DNA of 36,752 bases, from NCBI GenBank assembly GCA_030528125.1, contig JAUMZM010000014.1:1-36752 (forward strand), written 5' to 3'. The notes beneath the pieces were generated by a model. It saw only the letters and a program-made list of their open reading frames with translations, was not told the DNA's origin and searched no databases. This document shows positions 1-7,709 of this stretch, one piece after another (the stretch's first letter is position 1; each line of letters begins with the position of its first letter). Origin of the DNA: Tissierellia bacterium (GTDB taxonomy: Bacteria; Bacillota; Clostridia; Tissierellales; Peptoniphilaceae). The position numbers and the translations under genes are program-made.

Positions 1-2220
1 ATCTCCGCCATTTTCATCTGGGTTTTCTGGTGTCTCGTCTTCGCCGTTTTCATCTGGGTTTTCTGGTGTTTCATCTCCACCTTGATCTTCTGGTATTTCT
101 ACATCTACTCCCAATTCATGTGCTCTTACTTTTAGAACTTTTATTGCTGCATCTGTCTCTTCTTGAGTTGCTGTTTCATCTGCTAGGACTGCTTTAGCTT
201 TTTCTAATGCTTTCAAGAAGTTTTCTTGACTTTCGATATCTACATTGTCTTTTTCGTTTTCTACTTTTCCAATGTATTGTTCAAGTTTTGACTTATCTTT
301 TGCAGCTTTTACTCTCTTTCCATTTGCGATATTTTCATCTGTCTTATGGATTGTGTAATTATCTACTACATTTCCGTAAGGATCCATTGTTGTTACATTG
401 AAGTTGTTCTTATCAAATGATAGTATTGAGAATAATTGTGATCTATCATCCAAGCTTCTTGATACATACCAGTTATCTTCTCCTATTGGATTGTAGAATT
501 TTGATCCTGCTGATGCGCTCATTGTTAAGAATAATGTTCCGTCTGGATCTGTAACTTCATTCTTACCATAGTCAATTCCTATTCCATCAACTATTACATC
601 TCCATCTTTTCCTACTGTTGCATTATGTGTCTTTGAATGTCCATCTACTATATTTGCGCTTGGATTATCAAGGCTTGTTCCAAAGGCTTCTTCAAATTTC
701 ATTGTGTTTTCGCCTGCTATCATGTGCTTTGATCTTGTGTAGATGTGATCATGTCCGTTAAGCACTATATCTACTCCATTGTTGTTAAATATCTTTACTA
801 ATTCTGCTCTTCTTTGGAGTATATCATTATCTGATGAATGTGTAGCACTTGAATATGGTGAATGATGGAAGCTTGCTACTATAAAGCTGTAGTTTGATCC
901 TCTCTTGCTCTTTGCATCTGCTATTGCTTTTTTGATAAATTCTTCATGTACTTTTGAATCATTATTATTTGAATTTAAGTTTAAGAATAATGTATCTCCA
1001 TAGCTATACCAATAATCTCCTGGATATTTATCATATCCGCCATAACTATTCTTTTCGGATTTTGATCCCAATTCGCTTTCATTTGGTAAATAGAAATGGT
1101 CTTTAAATACGCTGTTATTTGGATTTGTTTCTCCTGCTCCTATATATGTCTCATGATTTCCCATTACTGATGAGAATACATGTGTTTTGAAAAAGTCATT
1201 TTCTAATAATGCGTCGTATTCTCCTTCATAAGTAGCTGATTCTACATTATCTCCCATCGATAAATAGAAGTGTGGATCTATGCCTTTGGCTGCTTTTAGT
1301 GTCTTTAAGAAATCTATTCTATCTTGGTCTACTTTTCCTTGTGAGTGTTTGTATAGTCCTACTTTTTCCCAAACGCTATCTCCTGATCCCATTTGTGGAT
1401 CGCCAAAATATGCTATGCTAAATGAATTGTTCTTACCAAGTGCTTTAGTTCTTAGTGAGTATACATCTGATTTATTTTCCCCTGTTTTTACATAGTAATC
1501 ATAAGAATCTCCAGGTTTTATTCCTGTAATTACTGCTTTATATGAATAATATCCTGCATCATCTGTAGTTTGTGAGCCTTGTGCCTTGTATTCTACGCCA
1601 TTAAATACTACTGATGATTCTTTTTCATCGCCTTTGCCAAACCATGTAATTCCTACTTCTGTTTCGTTTGAGCCAGGTGTTATTACGATATCTTTAATCT
1701 CTTCTTCTGATTCTTTTAGGTTTACGCCTGTATAAGAGCCTTCTTTTGCTCCGTATTCTCCGTTAGTTTCTTCTAACTTTTCTTTTACACTTGGATCAAG
1801 GTTTAATACATTCTTATCTTCTCCAAATGTGTCTCTATCTGTATCTGTTGCTCTGTTGAACTTATCTGTTCCGTCTTCTTGTCTTTCTTCGCTTTCGTTT
1901 TTAGGATATTCTTTTCCATCTTCATAGTCTTCGTTATCAATATTATCCAAGTTTTCATTTGAAGAATCTTCCTTCATTTCCATTGGTTTTTCTTGTGGTT
2001 CTTCATTTTCTTCGTTTGATTGGCTTGGTACTAATTCTTTAGAAGATTCTTTTATTTTTGCAATTTCATCTTGATCTTCTTTTTCTTTTACAGTTACCTC
2101 TTCTACGGCTGATTTTACTTCACCATCAAGACTATCTGCATAAGAATAACTTTGTGGTATTACGGTTGATGTTATACTTGCTGCAAGTAATAACGCTATT
2201 AATCTACTATTTTTTTTCAT
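1..2220 (-). CDS. Secreted purple-acid-phosphatase-like metallophosphoesterase, surface protein (3' end outside window)
   Basis: Reading from an ATG at 2220 (SD GAGGAGG just upstream) the frame stays open to the window edge, giving at least 740 residues. A signal peptide (KKNSR, a hydrophobic stretch, then SYA-D near residue 28) is followed by an acidic linker to about residue 130. Next is a fibronectin-like N-terminal phosphatase domain around 180-260. The calcineurin-like catalytic domain shows its metal-ligand motifs in order: GDPQ (~272), GDN (~322), GNHE (~354), HH (~450) and GHDH (~490). The region from about 655 resembles a FIVAR/three-helix surface module, followed by Pro/Glu/Asn-rich 12-residue repeats reaching the edge. 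The layout suggests an exported, wall-anchored phosphoesterase or nucleotidase; an LPxTG motif would lie outside the window. Substrate unknown. Confidence is high for the fold, lower for anchoring. Confidence 0.9.
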   Translation of the reverse strand, partial: MKKNSRLIALLLAASITSTVIPQSYSYADSLDGEVKSAVEEVTVKEKEDQDEIAKIKESSKELVPSQSNEENEEPQEKPMEMKEDSSNENLDNIDNEDYEDGKEYPKNESEERQEDGTDKFNRATDTDRDTFGEDKNVLNLDPSVKEKLEETNGEYGAKEGSYTGVNLKESEEEIKDIVITPGSNETEVGITWFGKGDEKESSVVFNGVEYKAQGSQTTDDAGYYSYKAVITGIKPGDSYDYYVKTGENKSDVYSLRTKALGKNNSFSIAYFGDPQMGSGDSVWEKVGLYKHSQGKVDQDRIDFLKTLKAAKGIDPHFYLSMGDNVESATYEGEYDALLENDFFKTHVFSSVMGNHETYIGAGETNPNNSVFKDHFYLPNESELGSKSEKNSYGGYDKYPGDYWYSYGDTLFLNLNSNNNDSKVHEEFIKKAIADAKSKRGSNYSFIVASFHHSPYSSATHSSDNDILQRRAELVKIFNNNGVDIVLNGHDHIYTRSKHMIAGENTMKFEEAFGTSLDNPSANIVDGHSKTHNATVGKDGDVIVDGIGIDYGKNEVTDPDGTLFLTMSASAGSKFYNPIGEDNWYVSRSLDDRSQLFSILSFDKNNFNVTTMDPYGNVVDNYTIHKTDENIANGKRVKAAKDKSKLEQYIGKVENEKDNVDIESQENFLKALEKAKAVLADETATQEETDAAIKVLKVRAHELGVDVEIPEDQGGDETPENPDENGEDETPENPDENGGD
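6..77 (-). repeat. Two tandem 36-bp repeats encoding a Pro-rich 12-residue unit
   Basis: Copies at 6-41 and 42-77 differ at only a few bases and encode units of the type ETPENPDENGED. Bases 1-5 match the end of another copy, so the array continues outside the window. Such acidic Pro repeats usually span the cell wall in Gram-positive surface proteins. Copy number is a likely site of strain variation. Confidence 0.85.
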
Positions 2221-2323
2221 AATATCCTCCTCTTTTCTTAATTCTAATTAGTTTTTATTTTGTTTATGATTCGGATATATAAACAATATGTAAGATTTTT
2301 GTGTGTAATTTAAAGTTATTATT

Positions 2324-2357
2324 AAAAAAAGTGCAATCTAGATATAGATTGCACTTT
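2324..2357 (-). terminator. Intrinsic terminator after the cyclophilin gene
   Basis: Arms GTGCAATCTA (2331-2340) and TAGATTGCAC (2345-2354) pair perfectly around a 4-base loop, extended by AAA/TTT. The A-run at 2324-2330 becomes the U-tract on the minus strand, directly after the cyclophilin stop. Confidence 0.9.
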
Positions 2358-2363
2358 CATTTG

Positions 2364-2888
2364 CTATAATGTTTGTGGTTTATCATAAGAAATGCCAAAG
2401 GTTTCAACTGTAACTTTCTTCATTTTTTGTTCATCTAATGGCTTATCTCTATAATCTGTTTCTACATTTGCGATTTCATCTATAACATCTAAGCCTTCTA
2501 TTACTTTTCCAAATGCTGCATATTCTCCATCAAGATGTGGTGCTTTGGCATGCATTATGAAAAACTGACTTCCAGCAGAATCTGGCATCATTGTTCTTGC
2601 CATTGATAAAACGCCCTTGTCATGCTTTAGATCGTTTTTGAATCCATTGCTTGTAAATTCTCCTTTTATACTGTAATTAGGTCCTCCAACTCCAGTTCCC
2701 TCAGGATCTCCTCCTTGGATCATAAATCCTTTAATTACTCTGTGGAATATAATTCCATCATAGAAGCCTTCACTTACTAGAGATATGAAGTTATTTACGG
2801 TATTTGGTGCAATTTCTGGATACAATAGGGCTTTAAATGTCTTGCCATTTTCCATTTCAAATGTAACTATTGGGTTTTTCTTTTCCAT
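2364..2888 (-). CDS. ppiB: Cyclophilin-type peptidyl-prolyl cis-trans isomerase
   Basis: This 174-residue single-domain cyclophilin has no signal peptide, so it should be a cytoplasmic proline isomerase that assists folding. The family signature is clear: FHRVIKGFMIQGGDP around residues 48-62 (catalytic Arg in FHRV), then SAGSQFFIMHAKAPHLDG, then AAFGKV. The length matches bacterial PpiB. The start at 2888 has an SD (AGAGGA) at good spacing. It lies 62 bp downstream of the radical SAM gene on the same strand with no obvious terminator between, so read-through is possible. A strong terminator follows it. Identification is confident; the client proteins cannot be deduced. Confidence 0.95.
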   Translation of the reverse strand: MEKKNPIVTFEMENGKTFKALLYPEIAPNTVNNFISLVSEGFYDGIIFHRVIKGFMIQGGDPEGTGVGGPNYSIKGEFTSNGFKNDLKHDKGVLSMARTMMPDSAGSQFFIMHAKAPHLDGEYAAFGKVIEGLDVIDEIANVETDYRDKPLDEQKMKKVTVETFGISYDKPQTL

Positions 2889-2950
2889 AAAATCCTCTTT
2901 TCTTAATTTCTATTTATATAAGATACTATATATTTTTTACCCATTTATGA

Positions 2951-4075
2951 TTAGGCTTTCTCATTCATTTGATTTATTATTAAATCTCTTATTTCAAAAA
3001 GCTTTTCTAGATTTCTTTCATAAAAATACTTATAGCTTTCGCAAAATTTATTATATCCTCTATTATCCTTATATCTATAACAGCCGGATCTACAAATTTT
3101 TAGGTATTTGCAATTTTTGCATTTATTGTTTAGTTCAAATGATCTTTTTATAAATTCATAGGATTTTTTTGAAAATAATATATCAATGATACTTTTATCC
3201 TTGATATTTCCAAGCTTCCATCTATCTATCACATAGAAATCGCATGGATAGACCGATCCATCTGCTTCAACTATAAGATTAATCGAGCAATGTCCTGTCA
3301 TATCACAGGATTCGGGATTTCTTCCCATAAGTATCATAATTAGATTTTCAAAATATCTAATTGATCTTATATCTTTCTTTATAATATCCTCATACCATAA
3401 GTTAAAAAGCTCATCTAGAAATACTCCATAATCTTTTTCACTTAGTGAATAGTCTTTTCTTTTATTATCGAAAGAATCTATTAACGGGATAAATTGCATG
3501 AAATATATATCATTTTCTTTGTAGAAATTATAAATTTCTTTTGCGGATCTAGCGACTTTGCTATTTATTACTGTAAGTATGTTAAAATCTATATTTCTTT
3601 TTTTAAGTTCGTCTAGGTTTTCTATTACTTTATCAAATACATTATCTCCATTTTGATTTATTCGAAATTCATTCGAAGATTTTATTCCATCAAGTGAAAT
3701 TCCTACAAGATAATTGTATTTTTCAAAAAGATTAAGCCAATTATCATCAATCAATGCCCCATTTGTCTGAATTGCAAAACCTACATTTATATTATCTTTG
3801 TTGTAATAATCTATAAGTCTATGAAATTCATAGAAAAACTCCACTCCTCTAAGTGTCGGTTCTCCTCCTTGAAACAGAAATGATGCACTTTTTGTGACAT
3901 TGGAAAAAACATTTTGTATTAGTTTTTCTAATGTATCTATCTTCATCATTCCATAATCAGAAATCTTTCTGTTATTAGCCTCATCAAAATAAAAGCAATA
4001 TCTACATCTAAGATTGCAATTAGAAGATGCTGGCTTAATCATAATATTTAGGCTTTCTATCTTTCTTTTATCCAT
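2951..4075 (-). CDS. Radical SAM/SPASM enzyme, anaerobic sulfatase-maturase type
   Basis: The protein has 374 residues from ATG 4075. An in-frame TTG four codons upstream has no ribosome site of its own, whereas AAGGA precedes the ATG. The radical SAM cluster motif CNLRCRYC (C20, C24, C27) is followed by FQGGEPTLRG (the GGE SAM-binding motif) and IQTNGALID. A C-terminal SPASM region carries Cys residues in CDMTGHC, VYPCDFY, CKNCKYLKICRSGC and FCESY, enough for two auxiliary Fe-S clusters. This arrangement is that of anaerobic sulfatase-maturating enzymes, which oxidise Cys or Ser to formylglycine. No sulfatase is in the window, so the substrate may lie elsewhere or may be another peptide. Family certain, substrate inferred. 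Confidence 0.85.
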   Translation of the reverse strand: MDKRKIESLNIMIKPASSNCNLRCRYCFYFDEANNRKISDYGMMKIDTLEKLIQNVFSNVTKSASFLFQGGEPTLRGVEFFYEFHRLIDYYNKDNINVGFAIQTNGALIDDNWLNLFEKYNYLVGISLDGIKSSNEFRINQNGDNVFDKVIENLDELKKRNIDFNILTVINSKVARSAKEIYNFYKENDIYFMQFIPLIDSFDNKRKDYSLSEKDYGVFLDELFNLWYEDIIKKDIRSIRYFENLIMILMGRNPESCDMTGHCSINLIVEADGSVYPCDFYVIDRWKLGNIKDKSIIDILFSKKSYEFIKRSFELNNKCKNCKYLKICRSGCYRYKDNRGYNKFCESYKYFYERNLEKLFEIRDLIINQMNEKA

Positions 4076-4383
4076 TATTTCCTTCAATTCTATAGTTCAT
4101 TTATAATTCTATAGACCCAATTCCAAGGGATCTTTTAATCTTTGCATTTGCTTTCGCATTTGTTCTAACATTTCTTTTTTTATTTTATGTTTTATTTATT
4201 CATGCAAAATTTAAAATACATGAGCTCTTTTTAGTATATCACAATTATAAATTCCGTTATTAATTCATTTTGCAATTTTAATTCTAGATTGCTCTAAGAT
4301 TTATTAATATCTTTTGAAAGTTTCATAATCATGTATTTGGGTTGTGATATAATTTTATTAAGATTTTAGATAAGGAGTTTATT
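4076..4383. other. Divergent intergenic region between the radical SAM and kdpD-like genes
   Basis: This AT-rich 308-bp gap holds a plus-strand extended -10 near its right end, a 20-codon minus-strand reading frame (4109-4171), and a direct repeat CTATAGAATT (minus strand) 20 bp apart just before the radical SAM gene. No clear minus-strand -35/-10 pair was found, and no RNA structure was recognised. Confidence 0.6.
4345..4353 (+). promoter_or_regulatory. Extended -10 promoter of the kdpD-like gene
   Basis: TGATATAAT is a perfect extended -10 (TGnTATAAT). No good -35 is seen 16-18 bp upstream, which extended -10 promoters tolerate. It would give a leader of roughly 20-25 bases ending in the AAGGAG ribosome site before GTG 4384. 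Confidence 0.65.
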
Positions 4384-5895
4384 GTGAAGGAGAAATTTTT
4401 TAGTGCAAAAAGCCCTTTAAAATCGCTTTTTATTGTGATTTTTCTTTTGGCTATTGCTACAGGTATTGGTTATATATTTAGACATTTTGGTTTTGATGAG
4501 ATGAATGTTGTTATCTTATACATTCTTGTCGTACTTCTTGTATCATGGTCAACTGAGGCTTATATTTATGGATTCCTTTCTGCAATTTTGTCTCTTGCTA
4601 TGTTTAATTGGTTTTTCACAGAGCCTTATTTTACACTTGAGGTAAATGATCCTACTTATGCTATTACATTTGTGACAATGACTATAACAACTCTTATAAC
4701 TACAACTCTTACAGCAAATGTCAAAAAAGCCAATGAAGAATCGAAAGAAAGAGAAGCTGAGACTAAGGCTTTATATAAGATGACGACTCTTTTAAATAAT
4801 GCTAAGGATATAGAAGAGATTGACACTATATGTGCCAAAACTTTATATTCTATCTTAAATTCAAATGTAGCTTGGATAAACTTTGATGAAGATTCCAAGG
4901 CTTTTAAGAAATTTATCCAAGTAAAAGATAACGGAGAGATTGTCCATAGAGAATTTGATGATAATATTAGTTTTTCTAAGAGAATCAACAATGTCCATAG
5001 CTCATTCGATGTGGAAAATGGGTTTTGCGATTTCCCGATTTTTTCTAAAGACAGAGTCCTTGCAGTAATTAGAATCCCCGAAACCACAGTAAATGAAATG
5101 AATCATTTCCAGAAAAGAATGCTTCATGCCATTATGGAAAATTCAACCCTTGCTCTTGAAAGATTTATAAGTATAAGAGATAAGATCAAAAGTAAAGAAG
5201 AGACAGAAAGAGAGAGATATCGTGCCAATCTTTTAAGATCAATCTCTCATGATCTAAGAACTCCTTTATCTGCAATTATGGGCACAAGTGAAGTTATAAA
5301 GAGCATGTCCAATAAGGATGATCCAAGATACAAATTATCCAATGATATATTTGAAGATGCTAATTGGCTATTCTCACTTGTAGAAAATATCTTAAATCTT
5401 ACAAAACTTCAAGGCGAAAACCTAAAACTTGACAAAAAGCTTGAAGATGTATGTGATGTAGTTGGAGTTTCTCTTTCTATTATTGAAAAAAGAGTCCCTG
5501 ATAGAAAGATTGATGTATCACTTCCTGATGATATACTAATGGTTCCAATGGATGAATCTCTTATAAGTCAAGTCCTTGTAAATCTATTGGATAATGCGAT
5601 AAAGCATACCGATTTTGATGATGAAATTCTTCTTAGTGTGAATTTATCATCTGATAAGAAATTTGTAGAGTTCAACGTATTAGATAGAGGTAGTGGAATT
5701 AGCGAAGAAAATCTCAAAAATATCTTCCAGATATTTTTTACAACAAGAAAGGAATCCTCAGGCTACAAGAAGGGCATGGGAATAGGACTTGCAATTTGTA
5801 AGACAATAGTTAAAGCTCATGGCGGAGAAATTTATGCCGAAAACAGACAAGGTAAAGGTAGCAAATTTACCTTTACACTTCCAATGGAGAATTGA
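4384..5895 (+). CDS. kdpD: KdpD-like membrane sensor histidine kinase lacking the N-terminal KdpD/Usp domains
   Basis: The gene starts at GTG 4384 with AAGGAG 7 bases upstream; 503 residues. Four closely spaced membrane segments (about 13-115, DUF4118 type as in KdpD) follow a short cytoplasmic start. A GAF-like region runs from about 125 to 255, then HisKA with SISHDLRTPLSAI (phospho-acceptor His 289), then HATPase_c with NLLDNAIKH, DRGSGIS and GMGIGLAICK. Full KdpD is about 900 residues, with an N-terminal nucleotide-binding KdpD domain and a universal-stress domain; both are absent here and the gene begins cleanly. The next gene is kdpE-like, 1 bp away, so this is a two-component pair. No kdpFABC is present; the nearest potassium genes encode Trk/Ktr uptake. 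Signal inferred to be K+ or envelope status. Confidence 0.88.
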   Translation: MKEKFFSAKSPLKSLFIVIFLLAIATGIGYIFRHFGFDEMNVVILYILVVLLVSWSTEAYIYGFLSAILSLAMFNWFFTEPYFTLEVNDPTYAITFVTMTITTLITTTLTANVKKANEESKEREAETKALYKMTTLLNNAKDIEEIDTICAKTLYSILNSNVAWINFDEDSKAFKKFIQVKDNGEIVHREFDDNISFSKRINNVHSSFDVENGFCDFPIFSKDRVLAVIRIPETTVNEMNHFQKRMLHAIMENSTLALERFISIRDKIKSKEETERERYRANLLRSISHDLRTPLSAIMGTSEVIKSMSNKDDPRYKLSNDIFEDANWLFSLVENILNLTKLQGENLKLDKKLEDVCDVVGVSLSIIEKRVPDRKIDVSLPDDILMVPMDESLISQVLVNLLDNAIKHTDFDDEILLSVNLSSDKKFVEFNVLDRGSGISEENLKNIFQIFFTTRKESSGYKKGMGIGLAICKTIVKAHGGEIYAENRQGKGSKFTFTLPMEN

Positions 5896-5896
5896 T

Positions 5897-6592
5897 ATGA
5901 ATAATAAAGAGACAATTTTAGTTGTAGAAGATGACAGCAAGATAAGAAATTTTATAGTCTATATATTAGAAGAAGAAGGTTTCAATTGCATGAGTGCAGA
6001 AACCGCCCAAGGTGCGATGATGATACTTGTTTCAGAAAACATCGATATCTTATTGCTTGATATGGGACTTCCTGACTTTGATGGGATGGAAGTTATAAAG
6101 AAATTAAGGCAATGGTCAAATATACCCATAATAGTAGTATCAGCAAGAGATCAAGACAAAGAAAAGGCCGAAGCCTTAGATAATGGAGCCGATGATTATC
6201 TTACAAAGCCTTTTTCAAAGACAGAGCTACTTGCAAGGATAAGAGTTTCTCTAAGACATCTTGAACTTTTTAATAAGATAACAGAAAGCCCGACAGTATC
6301 TGTAGGTGATTTGAGTATTGACTTTGAAAAACATCAAGTCTTTTTAAATGAAAATCCAATCCATCTTACAAATATGGAATACAATCTATTGTCGCTATTT
6401 TTTAAAAACATCGGCAAAGTCCTTACAACTCAATATATAATAAAAGAAATCTATGGAATATCATATGGTACAGATACACAAGCCCTTAGAAGATTGATGG
6501 CTAATCTAAGAAGAAAGATAGAACAAACCCCTGCCAAACCTAGATATATAAAGACAGAAATAGGTGTAGGATACAGGCTATCAGATCAATAA
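5897..6592 (+). CDS. kdpE: KdpE-like OmpR-family response regulator
   Basis: The start is ATG 5897, one base after the kinase stop, with GGAGA in the end of the kinase gene as ribosome site. An upstream in-frame extension lies inside the kinase gene and is rejected. The 231-residue protein has a receiver domain (VVEDD acidic pair, phospho-acceptor Asp 55 in LLLDMGLPD, VVSARDQDKEKAEALDNGADDYLTKPF) and a C-terminal winged helix ending YIKTEIGVGYRL. These motifs are characteristic of KdpE within the OmpR/PhoB family. Family members bind direct repeats about 11 bp apart; four such repeats lie just downstream, ahead of the Trk operon, which makes that operon the likely target. Confidence 0.9.
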   Translation: MNNKETILVVEDDSKIRNFIVYILEEEGFNCMSAETAQGAMMILVSENIDILLLDMGLPDFDGMEVIKKLRQWSNIPIIVVSARDQDKEKAEALDNGADDYLTKPFSKTELLARIRVSLRHLELFNKITESPTVSVGDLSIDFEKHQVFLNENPIHLTNMEYNLLSLFFKNIGKVLTTQYIIKEIYGISYGTDTQALRRLMANLRRKIEQTPAKPRYIKTEIGVGYRLSDQ

Positions 6593-6637
6593 ATCAAAAA
6601 TCACAAGAGAATTGTCTAATTTATCTAATTTATAAGC

Positions 6638-6664
6638 AAAAAGTCTAATTTTATTAGGCTTTTT
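6638..6664 (+). terminator. Intrinsic terminator after kdpE
   Basis: Arms AAAAAGTCTAA (6638-6648) and TTAGGCTTTTT (6654-6664) pair with one G-U, around loop TTTTA, and run into a T-tract. It separates kdpDE from the TPR-trk operon, so the latter needs its own promoter. Confidence 0.85.
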
Positions 6665-6670
6665 TTAAAT

Positions 6671-6719
6671 TATCACACCATTATCACAGCAAGGCTTTTT
6701 TTCTCACAGCACCCTCACA
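6671..6719 (+). promoter_or_regulatory. Four phased 7-bp direct repeats, probable KdpE operator (PhoB-box-like)
   Basis: The repeats are TATCACA 6671-6677, TATCACA 6682-6688, TCTCACA 6702-6708 and CCTCACA 6713-6719, with 11, 20 and 11 bp between starts, so all fall on nearly the same helix face. Within each pair the pattern is a 7-bp half-site plus a 4-bp spacer, the geometry of PhoB/OmpR-family boxes. The last repeat ends 10 bp before the -10 hexamer and the pair covers the -35 position. Binding by the neighbouring KdpE is inference. Confidence 0.7.
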
Positions 6720-6729
6720 GAAAAGATAA

Positions 6730-6735
6730 TATAAT
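6730..6735 (+). promoter_or_regulatory. -10 element of the TPR-trk operon
   Basis: TATAAT is a perfect -10. Bases 6707-6712, where a -35 should be, read CAGCAC and do not resemble TTGACA. The promoter therefore looks activator-dependent, with the direct repeats standing in for the -35. Confidence 0.7.
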
Positions 6736-6744
6736 AGAATCATC

Positions 6745-6948
6745 AAAGGAGTGGTGATTATGAATACAACTTATCAAAATATAAATAAATTACATGCAAT
6801 GTACTTAAAATTAAAAAAATCAATATATAAAGAAAATCTTAAAGATAAAGGAGATGTTAGTATGAATATTACTTATGAAAGTATAAATAAATTGCACACA
6901 TTGTGCTTTAAAGTTAAAGAATTAATAAACGAAGGAAATTACAATAAT
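6745..6948 (+). repeat. Diverged 102-bp tandem duplication covering ribosome site and first codons of the TPR gene
   Basis: AAAGGAG-n8-ATG at 6745-6762 recurs at 6847-6864 with the same spacing. The following 20 codons match at 11 positions (MNTTYQNINKLHAMYLKLKK versus MNITYESINKLHTLCFKVKE). The two copies are in frame, so translation from the first start adds 34 residues. Similarity fades after about 70 bp. Confidence 0.8.
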
Positions 6949-7239
6949 TCAATAGAGTTAATATGTGAGGCAATGAGAAGTAATCCTAATTCTCCAGAAC
7001 CACATAATTTACTTGGAATAATTTTTGAGAAAAAAGGCGATCATTCAAGTGCTATGAAGCATTTCCGTGCAGCTTATGCACTAGATCCTTCATATAAACC
7101 TGCAAAATACAATCTAGATACCTTCGGAACATTTTTCTCTGGAGGAGGATTTGCATTTGATGAAAAAGATCTAAGAAAATACGATAGCCTTGAAAAAGAA
7201 CCACAAAACTTAGGATATGTATTAGGGAGAAGAAAATGA
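6760..7239 (+). CDS. Small TPR protein, first gene of the Trk operon, with duplicated N-terminus
   Basis: From ATG 6760 the product is 159 residues; a second start with its own AAAGGAG exists at 6862 (125 residues). GTG codons at 6751 and 6754 overlap the SD and are unlikely starts. Residues around 55-120 hold about two tetratricopeptide repeats (GNYNNSIELICEAMRSNPN, PHNLLGIIFEKKGDHSSAMKHF, ALDPSYKPAKYNL). They are followed by a Gly-rich FFSGGGFAF segment and a charged tail. There is no signal or membrane segment, so it is cytoplasmic. The stop overlaps the next TrkA start (ATGA), implying coupled translation. TPRs bind proteins, so it may bind the kinase, a TrkA subunit or TrkH; this is inference. 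It was not recognised as a named family. Confidence 0.8.
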   Translation: MNTTYQNINKLHAMYLKLKKSIYKENLKDKGDVSMNITYESINKLHTLCFKVKELINEGNYNNSIELICEAMRSNPNSPEPHNLLGIIFEKKGDHSSAMKHFRAAYALDPSYKPAKYNLDTFGTFFSGGGFAFDEKDLRKYDSLEKEPQNLGYVLGRRK

Positions 7240-7709
7240 ACATTTTTAAAAAAGATTATGATAAAAATTACACAGTGATTATAGGTTGTGGAAGACTTGG
7301 ATCATATCTTGCTCAAGTGCTATCCAGTCAAAACAAAAATGTGATAATATTAGATAAAGAAAAGAAATCTTTCGATAGATTATCTGGTAATTTCGGCGGA
7401 CTTTCAATATGTGCTAGCGGATTAGACTTAGATGTATTAGAAGAGATCAATATAAAAAAAGCTTCAGCCGTAATAGTTGTTACAGATAATGACAACACAA
7501 ATATAATGATTGCACAGATTGTAAAATATATGTTTAATGTAGAAAATGTTCTTGCAAGATTATACGATCCTGAAAGAGATATGGTATATAGAAAGCTTGG
7601 AATAAGAACAATATGCCCATCGACATTATCAGCTACAGAAATCGAAAATTTTCTCGATAGTTCAAGAATAAATCGAATTAACCTAGAAAGGAAGATTGCT
7701 AACGCATAA
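7236..7709 (+). CDS. trkA: TrkA/KtrA N-terminal (RCK) domain protein without TrkA-C domain
   Basis: 157 residues, starting 4 bp inside the end of the TPR gene. It has a canonical dinucleotide-binding Rossmann start, YTVIIGCGRLGSYLA (GxGxxG), with an acidic residue after the second strand (IILDKE), then VIVVTDNDNTNIMIAQI and ARLYDPER, as in RCK domains gating potassium channels. The usual KtrA/TrkA subunit is about 215-230 residues per RCK_N + RCK_C unit; this one stops after RCK_N. It is cytoplasmic and should sit in the gating ring of the TrkH-like protein encoded two genes downstream, paired with the following TrkA. Nucleotide control (NAD(H)/ATP/ADP) is known for the family. Confidence 0.88.
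   Translation: MNIFKKDYDKNYTVIIGCGRLGSYLAQVLSSQNKNVIILDKEKKSFDRLSGNFGGLSICASGLDLDVLEEINIKKASAVIVVTDNDNTNIMIAQIVKYMFNVENVLARLYDPERDMVYRKLGIRTICPSTLSATEIENFLDSSRINRINLERKIANA

Noticed and set aside
1-80. CRISPR-like repeats at the left edge
   Set aside because: The 36-bp units are contiguous, without spacers, in frame within a surface protein gene, and encode a Pro-rich repeat.
2785-3153. 122-codon plus-strand frame across the cyclophilin start and the radical SAM end
   Set aside because: Antisense to two well-supported genes, with no ribosome site and low-complexity hydrophobic composition.
4237-4243. TATCACA upstream of kdpD, plus its inverse TGTGATA at 4343-4349 over the -10
   Set aside because: The sites are isolated, inverted and 106 bp apart, without the 11-bp phasing seen at the trk promoter; not enough for an autoregulation claim.
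4315-4325. TGAAAGTTTCA palindrome upstream of the kdpD-like gene, similar in core to the nan operators
   Set aside because: A single 11-bp copy, with a different centre spacing from the nan sites, in AT-rich DNA; likely chance.
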